From Phytophthora hibernalis (Eukaryota; Oomycota; Peronosporomycetes; Peronosporales; Peronosporaceae), in contig JAAKBF010000382.1 in assembly GCA_012656075.1 (NCBI GenBank), positions 1-64,000 of the forward strand: DNA of 64,000 bases, given 5' to 3'. Under the pieces are notes generated by a model. The model did not search any database, was not told the origin of the DNA, and saw nothing but the letters and a program-made list of their open reading frames with translations. The position numbers were made by a program, and so were the translations under genes. Position 1 is the first letter of the stretch, and each line of letters opens with the position of its first letter. Below are positions 10,948-23,459 of this stretch, piece after piece.

Positions 10948-13421
10948 CGGGACCACTTCGTCTATTGGGATATTCGATACAGCTTTCGAGCCGGGGAATG
11001 GAACTCGGCTACAGATGGAGGACATCGTACGGGTCTTGGTACGTGGGGTTACAAAGTAGTTCTTGAGATAGTGGGTTTTAATTTTTAATTTTGATCGAAA
11101 GATAATGCTCATCATTCTGATGTGTAAACCAGACGAGCACACGGTAGCGATTTCGACGTCGCGGGGTTTATCCTTGAGAACGAGCAGAAACGCATTGGGC
11201 TCTTGGAAATTCAGTCCAAGGTGTCGATGTTACGTGAGAAGCTGGAGCAAGTGGATCAGGCGAAAACAAACCTGGGACTCGACATGAGGACAATTCTCGA
11301 ACGAAAGGATCACGTGATTCAAGAGATTAAGCAAGTAAGTGCGGAGCGGGACAATTTGAATGAGGAACTTGCAGGTCCACCGCGACGAGACCCATCCGAG
11401 CTTGAAAAGCAGCAGTTCCACACGTTAGTGACGCGCCGAGCAGTCTACATGAAGCAGCTTGGCGATTTAGACTCGCGAATCGCAAACATTCAAAAGCGAA
11501 CGGCAATCATCCACCGATCGGAAGCGTCCTTTCTGCCGTTGCTGAGAGAAGCGGAAGAAAAACTATATGAGGCTCAGGCGCAGTTTGGTTCGATCGAAAA
11601 AGAGCGCCATGACCTTCCTGTGATAGTTGGAAAAGCCATCTTTCAGCAACAGGGTGTGGTACTTGATACAGTCCAAGCAGTGAGTGAAATACCAATCCAG
11701 GTTCCCAACCCCCTCATCAACCCTACGCAACTACTGAATCAAGTTACAATGGAGAGCAAGTTTGAGATTTTGAAGAGTGCTGTTGCTCCTGCGAATGAGC
11801 ATTACAAAAAGCAAAGATGCAAGCTATCGAAAGTTGGAAAGTAAATGAGTTTCGATCATTAGCTGAACAGGAGTTAGACAGCGCCAAAGCACGTCTGGTC
11901 AAAGTCAGAGATCGCTACTTGGAGCTCCAGACCACCACACTCCGCGGTGACATCGTCCACGCCATCCAGAAGTACCATGTGAGTGCCATATAGTGGACCA
12001 TATTGCTGGAAATGGTCGGTATACTAACGTCTCTCCATGCTGTAGCAAGATGGTAACAGGTTACGGCCATGTATTTTCCCTTTGAAGGGTCAAATCGAGT
12101 GGTGGAGTCATCTAATGCCAAAGAAATCAATGGGTTTGACGTACTCTGTTGAACAAAATGGAATAATGCTGGCAGACAACCGGGAAGATCACAGGGTGTT
12201 TCCATCTCCCAAAGCGCTGTTTCTACAAAATTCAAATGAGCGTCGGTATTCAAAGAACTGCGCTTATTGTCAACGACACGAACACGGAAGATGACCTGGA
12301 GGACCCTGAACAGCTCCCAGTACTATCGGAAGATTGGAAATTATACGTTGGTCCTGAAATGGACTCCTTGCAGCAGCACACGTTTCGAGATTTTGGTGGC
12401 AAAGTATGGGATAAGGTGTCCAAATTCTCTAGGAGCGAACAATCGTGGACTAATAGTTTACTCTTTCAACTGTGTACGTGTAGGTTCAGCGAACTGGAGA
12501 CAACTTGACTTTTGATTTTCCAGGCATACGTCTCTGTTTTAGTTTGGAGATTTCCCATCGAGGTATCAATGACCCCAAACGCAAGTTGCATCGCTACGTG
12601 ATAAACAACATGGTCAGATATGAAGAGCGATTAGAAGATTGTCGAGAAGAGGAAAACCGCGTGCGGCTTCTCCAAAGAGAGAAACACTTTGTCTCGGAGA
12701 TGGTCAAGACGATGCGAATGCAGTCAAAGAAGACAAGTAGTCAGCGGGCGACAGAACTTCTACAAGAGTTGATCCAAGTGGAGAGAAGCAAAACGAAAAT
12801 GTGGGACTCTACTTGATTTCACGGCCATTTCCAGCGGTTCAAACGGGCCGAGTATGTGAACATGCTACGTGCTGAGATTAAAAAGGAGGTACGAGCTGTT
12901 GTCCGTCAACATGTTTGGTTGAATACTGACTAATCTATGCGTACACAACTACATGTAGATCGCAGTACAAATCGATTATAGCATTGCTATTCGGCAAGGA
13001 AGGGTCAGTGAAAGTGAGATGTTGGCTGCTGGCACCCCTCCGATCGTGGTTGATTCTTCGATACATGGACAGAGAAAAGAAGAGTCAAGGTGGGTTGTGC
13101 CCTTCTTACCTTCGGCTAGGTACTAGAAATTCTAACGCGTTTCGGCTGCAGGATGGAGTTTCAAGCACGAAAATCTGCGTTAATGGAACCAAAGAGACTG
13201 ACAGTACAGAGGTTTCTAGGCGACTACTGCAGCTTCAAATCTCAAACTGCTATAAGCTCAATGACTATGGCTGGGGCGCACCGGAAAGAGACCATGATTG
13301 TCGGAGTTCGATATGAGTGGCGTGAAGCACGAACAAAACTCCATGTTATGCATAAGGTACGTACAAAAGTAAGTTTGCTATCCCCGCTACGCCCTTACTG
13401 ACTGCATGTTAGCTATGTGGT
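10948..13421 (+). pseudogene. right arm of the inverted duplication: gene A segment in reverse
   Basis: This arm repeats 7,611-10,071 in the opposite direction, so gene A exons read on the plus strand. The open segment 11,203-11,844 (213 codons) is more intact than its left partner and is coiled coil through IQSKVSMLREKLEQVDQ. Later exons at 12,236-12,508 and 12,505-12,816 repeat the DWKLYVGPEMD region and the helices after it. A further segment at 13,153-13,401 matches 7,574-7,870. With no start or end exon it cannot be a complete gene. Confidence 0.8.
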
Positions 13422-13850
13422 CGCAAATCAGTTACCGGGTATGTGATTAAGATAGCCGGGGCCAGTGTGTCATGGTGCAGTAGCAAACAGGAAGGGTATC
13501 ACTCTCTACTGCTGAAGCAGAACTCATTGCACTTAGTGAAGGAGCCAAATAAAGTGAATGGTTGTGGCATCTGCTAGGCGAAATGGGATTTACCAGTATA
13601 AGTATGGTGCGATAGTAACGCAGCCATCAGTATTGTGAAGAACCCATGAAATCATAAAGCGTACAAGCACATTGAGATACGTTTTCTATTTACATGGGAC
13701 CTCGTTGAAATGGGACGTCTCAAAATAAAAGACTGTGTAACAACAGAGATGACAGCAGATATTCTCACAAAGACTCTGCCAACCAAACAGTTCCTAAAGC
13801 TAAGAGAGAAACTAGGAGTTCACGATTTGAAGTTGTCACCTAGTACTTAG
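13422..13850 (+). pseudogene. Ty1/Copia retrotransposon, RNase H tail of pol
   Basis: Translation in shifting plus frames gives the C-terminal end of a Copia polyprotein. GYVIKIAGASVSWCSSKQ is followed by a broken version of the LSTAEAE...LSEGAKEA region, then the HKAYKHIEIRF segment, and ends with TADILTKTLPTKQFLKLRE. These are the canonical Copia RNase H landmarks. Several frameshifts and an in-frame stop are present. It begins abruptly at the outer end of the inverted-duplication arm, so that boundary may be an insertion or recombination point. Confidence 0.85.
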
Positions 13851-13856
13851 TGGTAG

Positions 13857-14150
13857 TGTTGAGCGTAGAGGCAGCTAACCTGCCTTATAGAGAAAACCTG
13901 AATGAGAGAATCCTGTCTAAGATGATATGTACCTATCAAAATTAAGTACGAGAGGACATTCAGAACAGATCACAGATGGAGATGAGATCTGGCTACATAG
14001 TGCGATGATGATAGCAGGCAGAGGAATCGATGCCGCCCCGGACGAAGTCCGAGGCGTGCTCACTTCCTCTTTTGCCTCAGACTGAGCACATCGTCTAGAG
14101 TACGGCAATTAGGAATAAGTGTCAATACACGTAGTGAGCTATCTACTGTG
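13857..14150 (+). repeat. possible 3' LTR of the Copia element
   Basis: The sequence after the Copia pol stop at 13,850 begins TGTTGAGC, a common Copia LTR start, and may end near 14,150. No second LTR copy is in the window, so neither end can be confirmed. The position right after pol is the main support. Confidence 0.3.
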
Positions 14151-14860
14151 TTGTGCCATTTAACAATTGCTAAAAAAGTTAACGAAAAGTAAATGGCTTC
14201 AATTGGGTAATTCTTTGAGAGCAAGTGACTCGACAAACCGGCACATTCACAAATATGAAGGGTCGTTCCATGCGAGTTTTCCGCACGGATGGCTCATACA
14301 AGCGCCAAGTGAAGCAAACAAATGATTTACAACAATCCGTAAAGAACAGGTGTAACCACTCCCGATTTTCAAAAAAACGGATTAAAACACCCCTAAAATC
14401 CCAAAAATTCAGTTGAGTGCCCTTTAGAAACGAAAGTTGGCTGTCAGCCCTTCAGGCTGAGAGAATTGCACATGTTTCAATTCTGTCATAAGGGCTGTTG
14501 GAAACCTGTAATTACTAGTTTTAACCCCCATGCGCGAGACGTTGTATTAGACACGTTTCTGCAAAATGCTTATGCTGTATTAGACATGTTAAGAGCATTT
14601 AGACGTTTTTGTATCGAGCTATACTAACTTGGAGTCAACGAGGGCTAGGCATGCATCCCCCATCGTATCTTCGCATCCGCGCATATCTGTGCAGATATTG
14701 ATTTTCGTATTTCAGGAATATCGGAAGACACAGGTAGTTGATGGGTGCACGACTCATCATCATTAGGGATTGCAGGTTCTTTGGGCGCCACTCATTTCTC
14801 TCTCATTTCACAATTCGCCGGCAAGCACGCAGATCTCACAAACGCAATACAAATGGCATT
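14151..14860. repeat. non-coding stretch with a dispersed repeat fragment
   Basis: No gene is evident. Around 14,521 it contains TTAACCCCC followed by a TTGTAT and ACATGTTAA-rich tail. Similar sequences lie at about 38,772-38,870 and 43,347-43,420. A short hairpin with TCAGCCC and GGCTGAGAG occurs near 14,450 and again near 38,396. This suggests relics of a small inverted-repeat element. Confidence 0.35.
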
Positions 14861-16770
14861 CTAAGCACGATGGAGAGCGCTAAAGACACTCGGGTGGCAG
14901 TCGAAGAGGCCGACCGGTCTCTTAAACGACAACACGTACTTCAAACCGTGCAAGCCGAGGAAGGATGTGCGAAACGACGACTACTTCGATCGCGCAGAAG
15001 CGCTCATGTGGTACCTGGACCGCCTAGACCTCGGTAAGTTTGGCCGCTTAGGATGTTGCTAGTAAGTATCTAACGAGCTGTACGGATGCATTCGCATAGC
15101 AAACGGTGCCCGAGAATGCCAAGAGACGCGAGGCGTATTCACAGGAGCGTTGATGCGCTAAACCAAGCGGCCAGCAAAGACTCAACACCGGCGAGAGCTG
15201 CCAACGCAAGCGGAGCATCACGAAGCGAGGGCACATGGATATCGGGTCCAGGAGCGAGTGCTGAAGGGGCAAAATCAAATGAAGGTGGACAAGAAGTTAT
15301 TGGAGCCTTGGGGTGGCATAGAAATGTTACCAAATCAAACCGTATCGTGTATTGTACAGTTCGCCTGAAACCTGAGCAACGCAACCGATCCATCATCCCT
15401 GCATCTCTGATCCCCACTTCCCCGCACGTGATGGACGACGAAACTGCTGCGTCAAGCGCTTCCTCTCACATCTCAACCCCACACCCAACCAGTCATCCCG
15501 GTGCGTATGCATGATGCACAAGATGCAGCTCTCCATACACTAATCACCAGTTTTTTTTACTGTTTTCTGTACAGAAGATAAAGCGCCAACGAGTGTAAAA
15601 CTTCATAGTCATCGGCTGCATCGCTAGAACTACGTATTGAATCTGTTCGTGACTATAAGGCGGAAATCAGGAGGCCCCGTAGCACCGAACACTAGCTGAA
15701 GATTCCGCACCACGGCTGCCGGGCCAGACTTCGCGTCGGGGACAGTGTTATCTGCTTCCATCTGGCGCTTTCCACAGTAGACTACGGAGCTGTATCGCAC
15801 ACAATAAGAAAGTACACGATAAGTCAACTTTGGAGCAAAGAAACAGAGCGCACGCAATGGCACGCTCTTCCTTACCGAATAGAATACGCTGTCTCTGAAC
15901 AGCATATCATGAAACGTTTAGTTCACAAGTGGGGGCTTGTCCTTCATGTAGACTCTCATACGGTTGAACGTTGACCGCGAAGGAAGCATCGCCTCATCAA
16001 ATGCCATGACTCGGGGGTATTGTTGGCCTGGAATATATCCTCACAGAATACATTTAGAAGATCCGCATTGGTTTCTTGGTCCGCCTCTACATGGATGGCA
16101 TCATTATTCTCGGTTTTCTCGCTGTCCGACACCACATATTCACTGTACAAACTATCCGCGTTGTCAGCGACTTCAAACTCAACGTTGAGGTTTCATCGCG
16201 AAGAAGGGTCGAGACTATCATGATGAACAGACAAGGTCTGTTTTGAATTCAAATTCTCTTCAATTGACTCGACGCTACAAGAAATACTACAAGTCGCTAT
16301 TTCTGGGGCTTATTGATCTCGTTATCATCAATGCGTTTATCCTCTACACCGACAGTACCGCTGCACAGTGGATGACAAGATCAAAATGTCGCACGTGCAG
16401 ATTCTAAAGCGGCTCCATTTTGAGCTGCCGAGGCTTGCCGGATTCCTTTAAAACGGAGCAAACTTTGCAAGCGCTCTATGGGCGCTTCCTAGTCGCCTCA
16501 GCGTTGCCTTTACACCACTCGTCAGTCTGCACGGGTACATGTTTGATAGCAACCTGGCGTTGCTTAGCTGCATGCCACGATTGCGCAGCATTTCGACCCA
16601 GTCTTGGAGGGAGACAACGTTCTACTGCGCGGAATGCAAGCTGAAGACCGCGTCAAAGGATGCCGATGCCGCGTTGGTGTTCCTGTGTAACAAAATCAAG
16701 CACACTGCCAGGGTGATACAGCGACGTGTTTTGATATCTGGCACAAACACTGGAATAATGGTACCTTGAT
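14861..16770 (+). pseudogene. piggyBac-type transposase relic
   Basis: The 5' end, in a frame that shifts, reads LGWQSKRPTGLLND and then DYFDRAEALMWYLDRLDL, an N-terminal domain that I associate with oomycete piggyBac-like transposases. Near 16,272-16,340 it reads RYKKYYKSLFLGLIDL, the conserved C-terminal part of DDE_Tnp_1_7 proteins. Around 16,620-16,690 is a Cys-rich tail (FYCAECKLKTA, FLCNK), then an IWHKHWNNGTL ending. The catalytic core between is largely missing or scrambled. Multiple frameshifts show it is dead. A related relic lies on the minus strand at 35,284-37,286. Confidence 0.75.
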
Positions 16771-17029
16771 TCTGAAAGCCGCCACCAAGGAGCGAGGTAC
16801 CGCCCACGAAAGCCATCGAGACGAGGAGCTGACACTGGCACTGGCACGGAGGCTGCATCACAGGCGTCGAGTGAGTCTGAAAGTAAGGACGGGCGTAGCT
16901 AGCAGCATGTGCGTGCACGCAGGCGAGCGCAACGCACTCCAACGTACATGCACGTGCAATTTGTGAACCTGGCTCCAATTTAAACATGCACTACGAAGAA
17001 TTATCATCCGAATAAAAGCGCGAGCACTA

Positions 17030-17400
17030 GATGATGGTAATGGCGCTAACACTAACGGCAGCTGCGTGGGGTCGCAGTCCGAATAAGACTGCGAGGTGGT
17101 CGGTTGCTCCGGCTGCCCCAACCAGAGCTTGTTCGTGTCGAGCACGTCTCGTCAGCCGGAACCTGCTGTCTTGGGCGTGAAGAAGCGTCAGGTGGACGTC
17201 GAGCACAAGCTGCTGGAGCTCTCGGGTAAGGGCGGCGTAGTCAGGTTGACGGTGGCATGTCAGACCTCCTTCGCGCTTGCCAGTCATTTCATTCAGATGG
17301 GCTGCTAGACGTACCCGTCAGCAGGGGACCTGCGCAGAGGCTCCACGGTTCCGGCACGTCCCCGACGCTCGAGTCTTAACCCCTGCGCGAAGCATTGCGG
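17030..17400 (+). pseudogene. NUBP1/NBP35 (Mrp-type Fe-S assembly ATPase) fragment
   Basis: The plus strand encodes GCSGCPNQ, matching the Cys cluster of NBP35/NUBP1, then HKLLELSGKGGV at the deviant Walker A and TVACQTSFALASH. In the family the Walker A reads SGKGGVGKS; here GKS is replaced by VRL, removing the nucleotide-binding lysine and serine. After a stop, another frame gives GLLDV, the family motif downstream of the P-loop. NUBP1 acts in cytosolic iron-sulfur cluster assembly. The short length, lost cysteine after NQ and broken P-loop mark a captured fragment, not a working gene. Confidence 0.75.
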
Positions 17401-18990
17401 GCCCCACTGTTTGCCGAAATCATATACACGGTAAAATTTATTATCGGGATCGGCCCCTAAAGTGAACTATATATAAATGGAAACGTGTATCGGCCAAAGC
17501 AAGAACATTCCCCTAACCATTTGTAGCCAAACCATCGCTAACGTGTTTACTCTTACAAACGTGTATGGCCGATACACCTTTATGACCAAATAGTGTCGAA
17601 CTCGTGCAAAGACGATACAAATACAGGGTCGATTAGAGAGAAGACGGTCCATACAATTGTTGAAATTTAGAGATCGAACCCATATGGCTGTCAGCCACCT
17701 AGCAATATACTCCAAACAAGTCTAATAAAGAGCGAGGGGATAAGGCTGCGCTATTCCGTCTGTTGGCGGACACACTCGCGGTGCTGATACCAGTACCAGT
17801 ATAAATTCGTTTAAGTTCGTGTATATCACGGTTTGTGCTCGGTGCTATAAACTTTATCCCGTGTGTATGCCTCTGACAGGGAATACGGTACTCATATTAT
17901 GAGTACCGTATTCCATATTATGTACTAGTAGTACGAATTCGTGCTGTTGGGACGAACTTAAGGGAGTGTTTACTGTACTTATAAAGCCACGCAAATAAAT
18001 AAAACTGTTGTACCAATTTTCTACAGTCGGCACGGTCAGATTTGCAGACTACATTGGATACAGTACCTCGACTGATCCACCCGAGAATCCTGTCCTCATG
18101 TACAATGGACCCCTTCACCGTGTTCCGCTCGATTTTTGAGTTCCCTAAGGGCACGATAGCTAATGCCTTAGATTTATTGGTGGTTACAGTGGTCAACAAC
18201 AATTAACATTTTCCGTTAGCACGGCAAAGACTCTCGAATAAATCGTTCTAAAACTCGGATAATGCATAGGCTCATTTACTTGTACACGTTTATCTTGGAT
18301 TTGGTCGTTGTGGAAATGCTGGTACATGTATCGTATAGGGCTCTTTATGGGCAGTACGCGGATAGCCTTTTCGCTTTTTCAATGCATGTATATGTATTAA
18401 TAACACGCAACCGGGCACGAAGAAAGTTAACTTACTACTTAGTATCGCGCGTACCCATGCCAGATCACGGCACCCTATACAATACCAGTAATGAGCCCGA
18501 CGAATTGATGCCTGGATATCTACAACATCAACAAAATTAAAACGCACGCTCGTAATGGCCCCGGAGTGGTTGATCATCGTAAGCTGTGGCGCCGGCGCGG
18601 TTAAATTGCCGGCACCGTTCTTGAGCACTGGCGCCAGCGCGGGGGCATGTATTGTCAATGGAGATTGCCTAACTATATATGTAAATTTTGAGTTTTTCTT
18701 GTTGGACCTCGCTCCAACAAAATCGTGACTATTGTGGCCAGACTTGTAATTTGTATGGATAGTAATATGAACTCCTCGAAAAGTTGGACAGCCCGTCCAC
18801 CACTTGCATACAAAACCAAGTATTCATTCCAACAAATTCAGGAGAATCATGCATACATGGGAAGGAGAAAAACAATTTTTGCGGATGTGGATGTATAGTG
18901 AATTCAAGTGTGTCATACAGTGCCGGCAATATTTATACGAACGACACATTTTTTCGAGTTTTGTCCACTAAAATGCGCTAAAAGGACTGT
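17401..18990. other. long stretch without a recognisable gene
   Basis: AT-leaning sequence with several stops in all frames and no recognised protein. It contains the hairpin at 17,880-17,914 and a TGTTGGGAC-starting block near 17,943 that could be an LTR remnant of a Copia-like element, without a partner copy to confirm it. Confidence 0.5.
17880..17914. repeat. perfect short palindrome (hairpin)
   Basis: Two perfect 16-nt arms, the left one ggaatacggtactcat, flank a 3-nt loop. It could extrude as a cruciform or fold in RNA. A second small palindrome (tactagtagta) follows near 17,922. No T-tract follows, and the eukaryotic context makes a terminator unlikely. Confidence 0.85.
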
Positions 18991-18993
18991 AAT

Positions 18994-20950
18994 TTGACCA
19001 ATCGATGCAGCATGCAAAGCCCTATACTGCTGAATGTTGGCGTATTTCAGCTGAAACAATGGTCTGATGCTGGTTGGAATGATTGTTCTGGATGCTGTTT
19101 GAGGACAGGGAATGCTTTCGTCGCGCGAAGAACTGACGCAGAAGCAGCTACTGGAAATGAAGCAGTTGGATGCGAAGAAGATAGAGGGGAGGAGAAACTG
19201 GCAAAGCTCGGTGTTAGACTGAAGGAGCAAGTACGGTTAGTCACTGGGATTAAATGTTGCAATATCTGGGCGACAATGTACGTTTCTACACTAGGAATTG
19301 TGTTTCACAAGGAAATCCAAACCAAATCCAGTCCGTTCCAGCAAGCAGCAGCGTCTGTGGTGGCTACCGCCGCAAAAGAATCACAATCGATTAAAACTTG
19401 AGCCAGAATGAGAATGCAAAAACATTGGTCCGATTCCTGACAGGCGAACAGCTCCACCATCTCCACCAGGTTTTTACTGCAAATTTTTCACATTTGTCGT
19501 AGTATCACACCACTGAAAGTGTGCTTTGTGGTTGCAGAGCGATCTACTGATGAAGTCCGTGCTTTAGTAGTAAATGAACATGTTTGCAGCTTCTCGAGCG
19601 GATGTGGTTTGCCTGCTGTTCTGTGCAGAGCCTAACGCATTAGATAATTGGTTAGCTGCTGTAGATCTGCATAAACGAATGCGACCCCAACCTGGTGACC
19701 GTGAAAGACTGTTTCCCAAATACTTATGTTCGGGACAGCTGTAGAAATCATTCGAAGCCATGCTGGTACGACCTACCAGCCTCGCCGATTTCATGTCAAA
19801 GTCAACCTCACGGCGACGCGAGTTTTGCCTTGTCCAGTTCAGCCTGCCTCTCAACCCGTTTTGCTGCTCATCACACTTAATATTCCGAATGAGGTGCTGC
19901 AACGCGTCGCGTTATTTTGCACTCGTTTCTGCCCCCTGTGGTTCAAAAGTATCACCGGGAAACATCACCGATCCGGAAATGAGCGTACCAGTGACAACGA
20001 CACAACCTGTTGTAATCCCTACTGTACTAAATCTAGTTTATCATCCGCAGTTCGTTGTACCGGGTTATCTTGAGAACTACCCCGCACCCATCGCCCCGTA
20101 TTCGATGTTTGCGCCACCTATTGCCCCGGTCAACCCGTACGGATTCAGCTTTCCATCGCCATATTCTCAGGGTGTCCATACTCAACCAGTGCTTCCTAAA
20201 AATATATGGTACTAACAATATATTGCCATAATATGCGGTGCATAATTGATTTCCTGAGCAAGATGATACCCTACAATAATTGATTGTTCAATCCAGTTAC
20301 TTGACGAATTTTACCCAATCACAGTACGATAAACTGGATTTTGACCAATGAAATCATCCATTAAAAATTGCAATAATTGATGTTTCAATCTTCGTTTTCA
20401 GATGCACTAATTGAGGGTGGGCTATGGATCACCCTCCGCTTCCATAGTATTTTAGGAAGCACTGTACCCAACTACACCACCATCATATTGGAATCGTTCC
20501 TACGCCCGAGCAATCTCCAAAAACTTTTCTTCGTCATCAAGAGGAAGACGTTTATCGATTGGAGCGAGAACTGAAAATGAAGCGACTTGCCAACGAGCAG
20601 CAAGCTGAAGAAAAGGAATTTGCTCGGTGCAGGGACACTCACAGGAACTACAAGTTAGTAGCTGCCCTAAGACCCCGCATTTGCTTTGACGCATATTAAT
20701 CGACGTCAAATTAGACCAAGATCTCGACATTTACCGTCCCAGAAGACCCCTCTGCAAGTTTAATTGATGAAGGCGATGATGACAAAAGGCGATTCTGCTC
20801 TCAAAAGTAAGGCTAAAACTTAATTCCTGCATTAAACGGGTCATGTAAACAGCGGTATGTTCACGCACATTACCATGCATGCAGAGGCAACATCTTGAAA
20901 GCCTAGCTGAGGTCCGAAATGAACGAGACATTTTCGAGGAGCAAGAGTGA
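18994..20950 (+). pseudogene. gene B 5' part, decayed multi-exon host gene
   Basis: Several exon-like stretches lie on the plus strand. Near 19,110-19,200 is a coiled-coil segment (REELTQKQLLEMKQLDAKK). Near 19,570-19,900 is a globular segment with NWLAAVDLHKRM and VEIIRSHAGTTYQPRRFHV split by a frameshift. At 20,030-20,215 is a Pro/Tyr-rich segment (VVPGYLENYPAPIAPYS). A helical piece near 20,510-20,650 reads LERELKMKRLANEQQ, and a short exon after an AG near 20,882 reads RQHLESLAEVRNERD. It stops at an LTR-like block at 20,951. The family is not recognised; frameshifts suggest decay. Confidence 0.45.
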
Positions 20951-21900
20951 TGTAGGGAAATCCAGGTTTCGGATAACCCTACACTAGGGATGCCTAAGCT
21001 AGACCAGTGGGAACATCGCACTTAAGAGGATCAAGTGGGTCCACAGCCAAGTGGATGCATAGCCAAGTGGATTCATCGCACTCAACAAGGAACGGATTTA
21101 AACGGGGATCGCACTTAGCTGGACTCTGCGATGGACGGACTCGGCGATAATCGACTCGGCGAAAGTTGGACTCGGCGAAAGTCGACTTAGCAAGAATATG
21201 CCTAGAGGGAGATATACCAACTGAGGGGATAAATCAGGATCTGGGCGAAGAGTCGCCGAGAGGTAGGAAACAGCTCGACACCAAGGGACGGAGCTTAGCA
21301 AAGCGTCGCAGGGAGATACGTAACGACTCCATTTTTCATAAGATATTTGTATAAGACCGATAGAAGAACATAGGGAAGACCCCGAAATAGCTCTCCGAAG
21401 ACATAGAGATAACAATCAGAGCAGAATCTTCTAAGTTCAAGAACAGCGTACACTTTTTCAGTAAGTCCCTGCGTGGGCTGGATTACGTCTGCCGTCGTTC
21501 CCCGAGAAGCATAGATTGTAGGGGAGCCGTCTGGTAGCGCCAAGAGATCAAGGTCGACCCGGGGTGGGCATTTCTCACTACCAAGCGAAGACAAGTCTCG
21601 TCGATTCGACGAGCCGGTGGGTCTGCACAACCCAGGACACCGTAACCTCCTAACTCGGAGACCGCCCCGCTCAGGTGCATCTCTGGAGAAGTTTGGAGCT
21701 TGGTACTTGTTGAAAGCAACACTCAACTGAACCCCGTCTGGGGTGAACCGCAAAGGGAACCGACAGGAACCCTGCCCAAGCCCAACATCGCCGACCTGAC
21801 TCGTCGAATTGTTGTGCTGTTGCGTGGAAGCCTAATTAACGACGTTTTCTGTGAATCACAACACCACAATGAAAAGGTAAATCATGGATGCTAAACAAGG
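20951..21900 (+). mobile_element. LTR-like block and leader of a Ty3/Gypsy-type element inserted in gene B
   Basis: The block begins TGTAGGGAAATCC. It has GGACTCGGCGA-type short repeats, a TATTTGTATAAG promoter-like stretch near 21,343 and a CA dinucleotide near 21,511 that could be the LTR end. It is followed by a leader and possible start of gag. Gene B coding resumes after an intron-like AG near 21,941. No second LTR is seen, so it is a solo or truncated element. Boundaries are approximate. Confidence 0.4.
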
Positions 21901-21940
21901 GTTGATCTCGTCTTCAAGTGTAATATGTTGTGCGTTAGCT

Positions 21941-23256
21941 AGAAGAGTTGAAGTCAAGTATTCAGGGACAAAGGGAGGAGAAAAAGCGTGAGCTAGATCA
22001 CGAAGCCTGGGTCACCAAGCAAAAGAGATAGTTGGTAGCATTTCGACTACTGCGTGCAATTCAGCACGAACATATAAAGTCTAATGTGCTGCCTTTAGAT
22101 TATCAACGGGAATCCCCAGAACCGTACAGGCCCGATAATGCTGGTTTAGGACTATTCTGCTGGTGCACCTGCTACTGTAAATGATCTACAAGTAAGCTTG
22201 ATTTCATGCTACAGTGTGCCTACTTTGCTGGCATGGCGTTTCGTCTAAATCACATATGCTGTGTTTCAGGGAAAAGTGATCCGCACGCCTTTCAAGGTTG
22301 TCTCTGCAAAAGAGACCAAAACAATTTGACCTCAACGAAAGCTACACATGCTTCTCTCCTCCCGTCATGCGAAAAAATTATCCACTGCCTCATACCAACG
22401 TGTCTTCATAGAGGTACGAACACACGAACAACGGCTTTGTTGTCACGAGCTTATTTGGTGCAGGTGGTCCGCGGGTCCGAACGAGTTTACGCTGGACAGC
22501 ATTTGATATTTTCAAGCTGCAGAGTGAGGGAAAATTGACATTAGCATGCGAAAATTTCAAGCTGTGAAGCAGTCTACAATGCCGGACCCGTCTAATATTA
22601 TTGTTTTTCCACCAACGATAGACGAATATGGTGAAATGAGGATACACTAATAGTACAAGGTGCGTGCGCAGAGGAAGCCCTGCTGGCGAACACAGAGATA
22701 GACTCAGGTACACAAATATCCACCATCCTTACAAAAACAACGTATATCGCTATCAACTGTGTGCTCATTCGCAGCACGGTATCAATTATCAGACACGCCA
22801 CTACATAGACCACATTTCCTCTCTTCGTACGATAATCGATGTGGGGAAGAGCTGTTCATTGTTCGGTTAAATGAGGCTTGCCTTTGAGCAGCTTGCGTAG
22901 CAAGGCGTGATGAGCCCCCTGGGTGTGGTGTGGCGGGTTTAAAATCTAGCTTCAGCGTGCAGAAGGCCATCGATGCCTGGATGCACGTGCTTGTCTTGTC
23001 GCTGGCTCAACCTTCGTGTCGACCAAGCGAAAGACCGAAAATGAACAGCTCGCAGCTACTCGGAAAAGTGGAGAACCTTGCACCCAGCAGCAGTCTTCCT
23101 CACACCTCTGCTGGGACGAGAAGGACGAAACCTCCCCGAGTAGCTATTCGCGGCATCGCAGGGCAGAAACCACAGCCAGGAAGTTTCTGGATGCCGAGCC
23201 CAGTGACGCCCTTGTGTGTGCTCGCCAGTTGTAAGTCTGCGTTCGATGACATCTGA
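21941..23256 (+). pseudogene. gene B 3' part
   Basis: After the LTR-like block an exon-like segment starts behind an AG at 21,941 and reads LEELKSSIQGQREEKKRE, a helical continuation of gene B. Around 22,275-22,560 another segment with frameshifts gives RTPFKVVSAKETK, then YEHTNNGFVVTSLFGAGG and ending LTLACENFKL. A hydrophilic stretch follows at 23,016-23,234. Orientation and style match 18,994-20,950, so I treat both as one gene split by the insertion. Function unknown. Confidence 0.4.
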
Positions 23257-23459
23257 TTATCTCCCGTCGAACCCGAAAAGATAGCTTCCAGCTCGCTGCG
23301 CTTGCCGGAAACTTCCCAGTGTACAGTAGCTAGAACGGACATAGGACGTCATTAGGAGACTAAGTGACATCAATGTACCTTACTCAAAAACAAGAAACAA
23401 AACTACATAGACCGGTCACTCCACATTCCTCCCCGAAAGAAGGCTCCACCGCGAAAGCA

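Noticed and set aside
7611..13421. Inverted duplication as a pure assembly mirror
   Set aside because: The arms differ by indels and substitutions (for example near 7,760 and 13,250), so they are distinct sequences, although haplotype mis-joining is not excluded.
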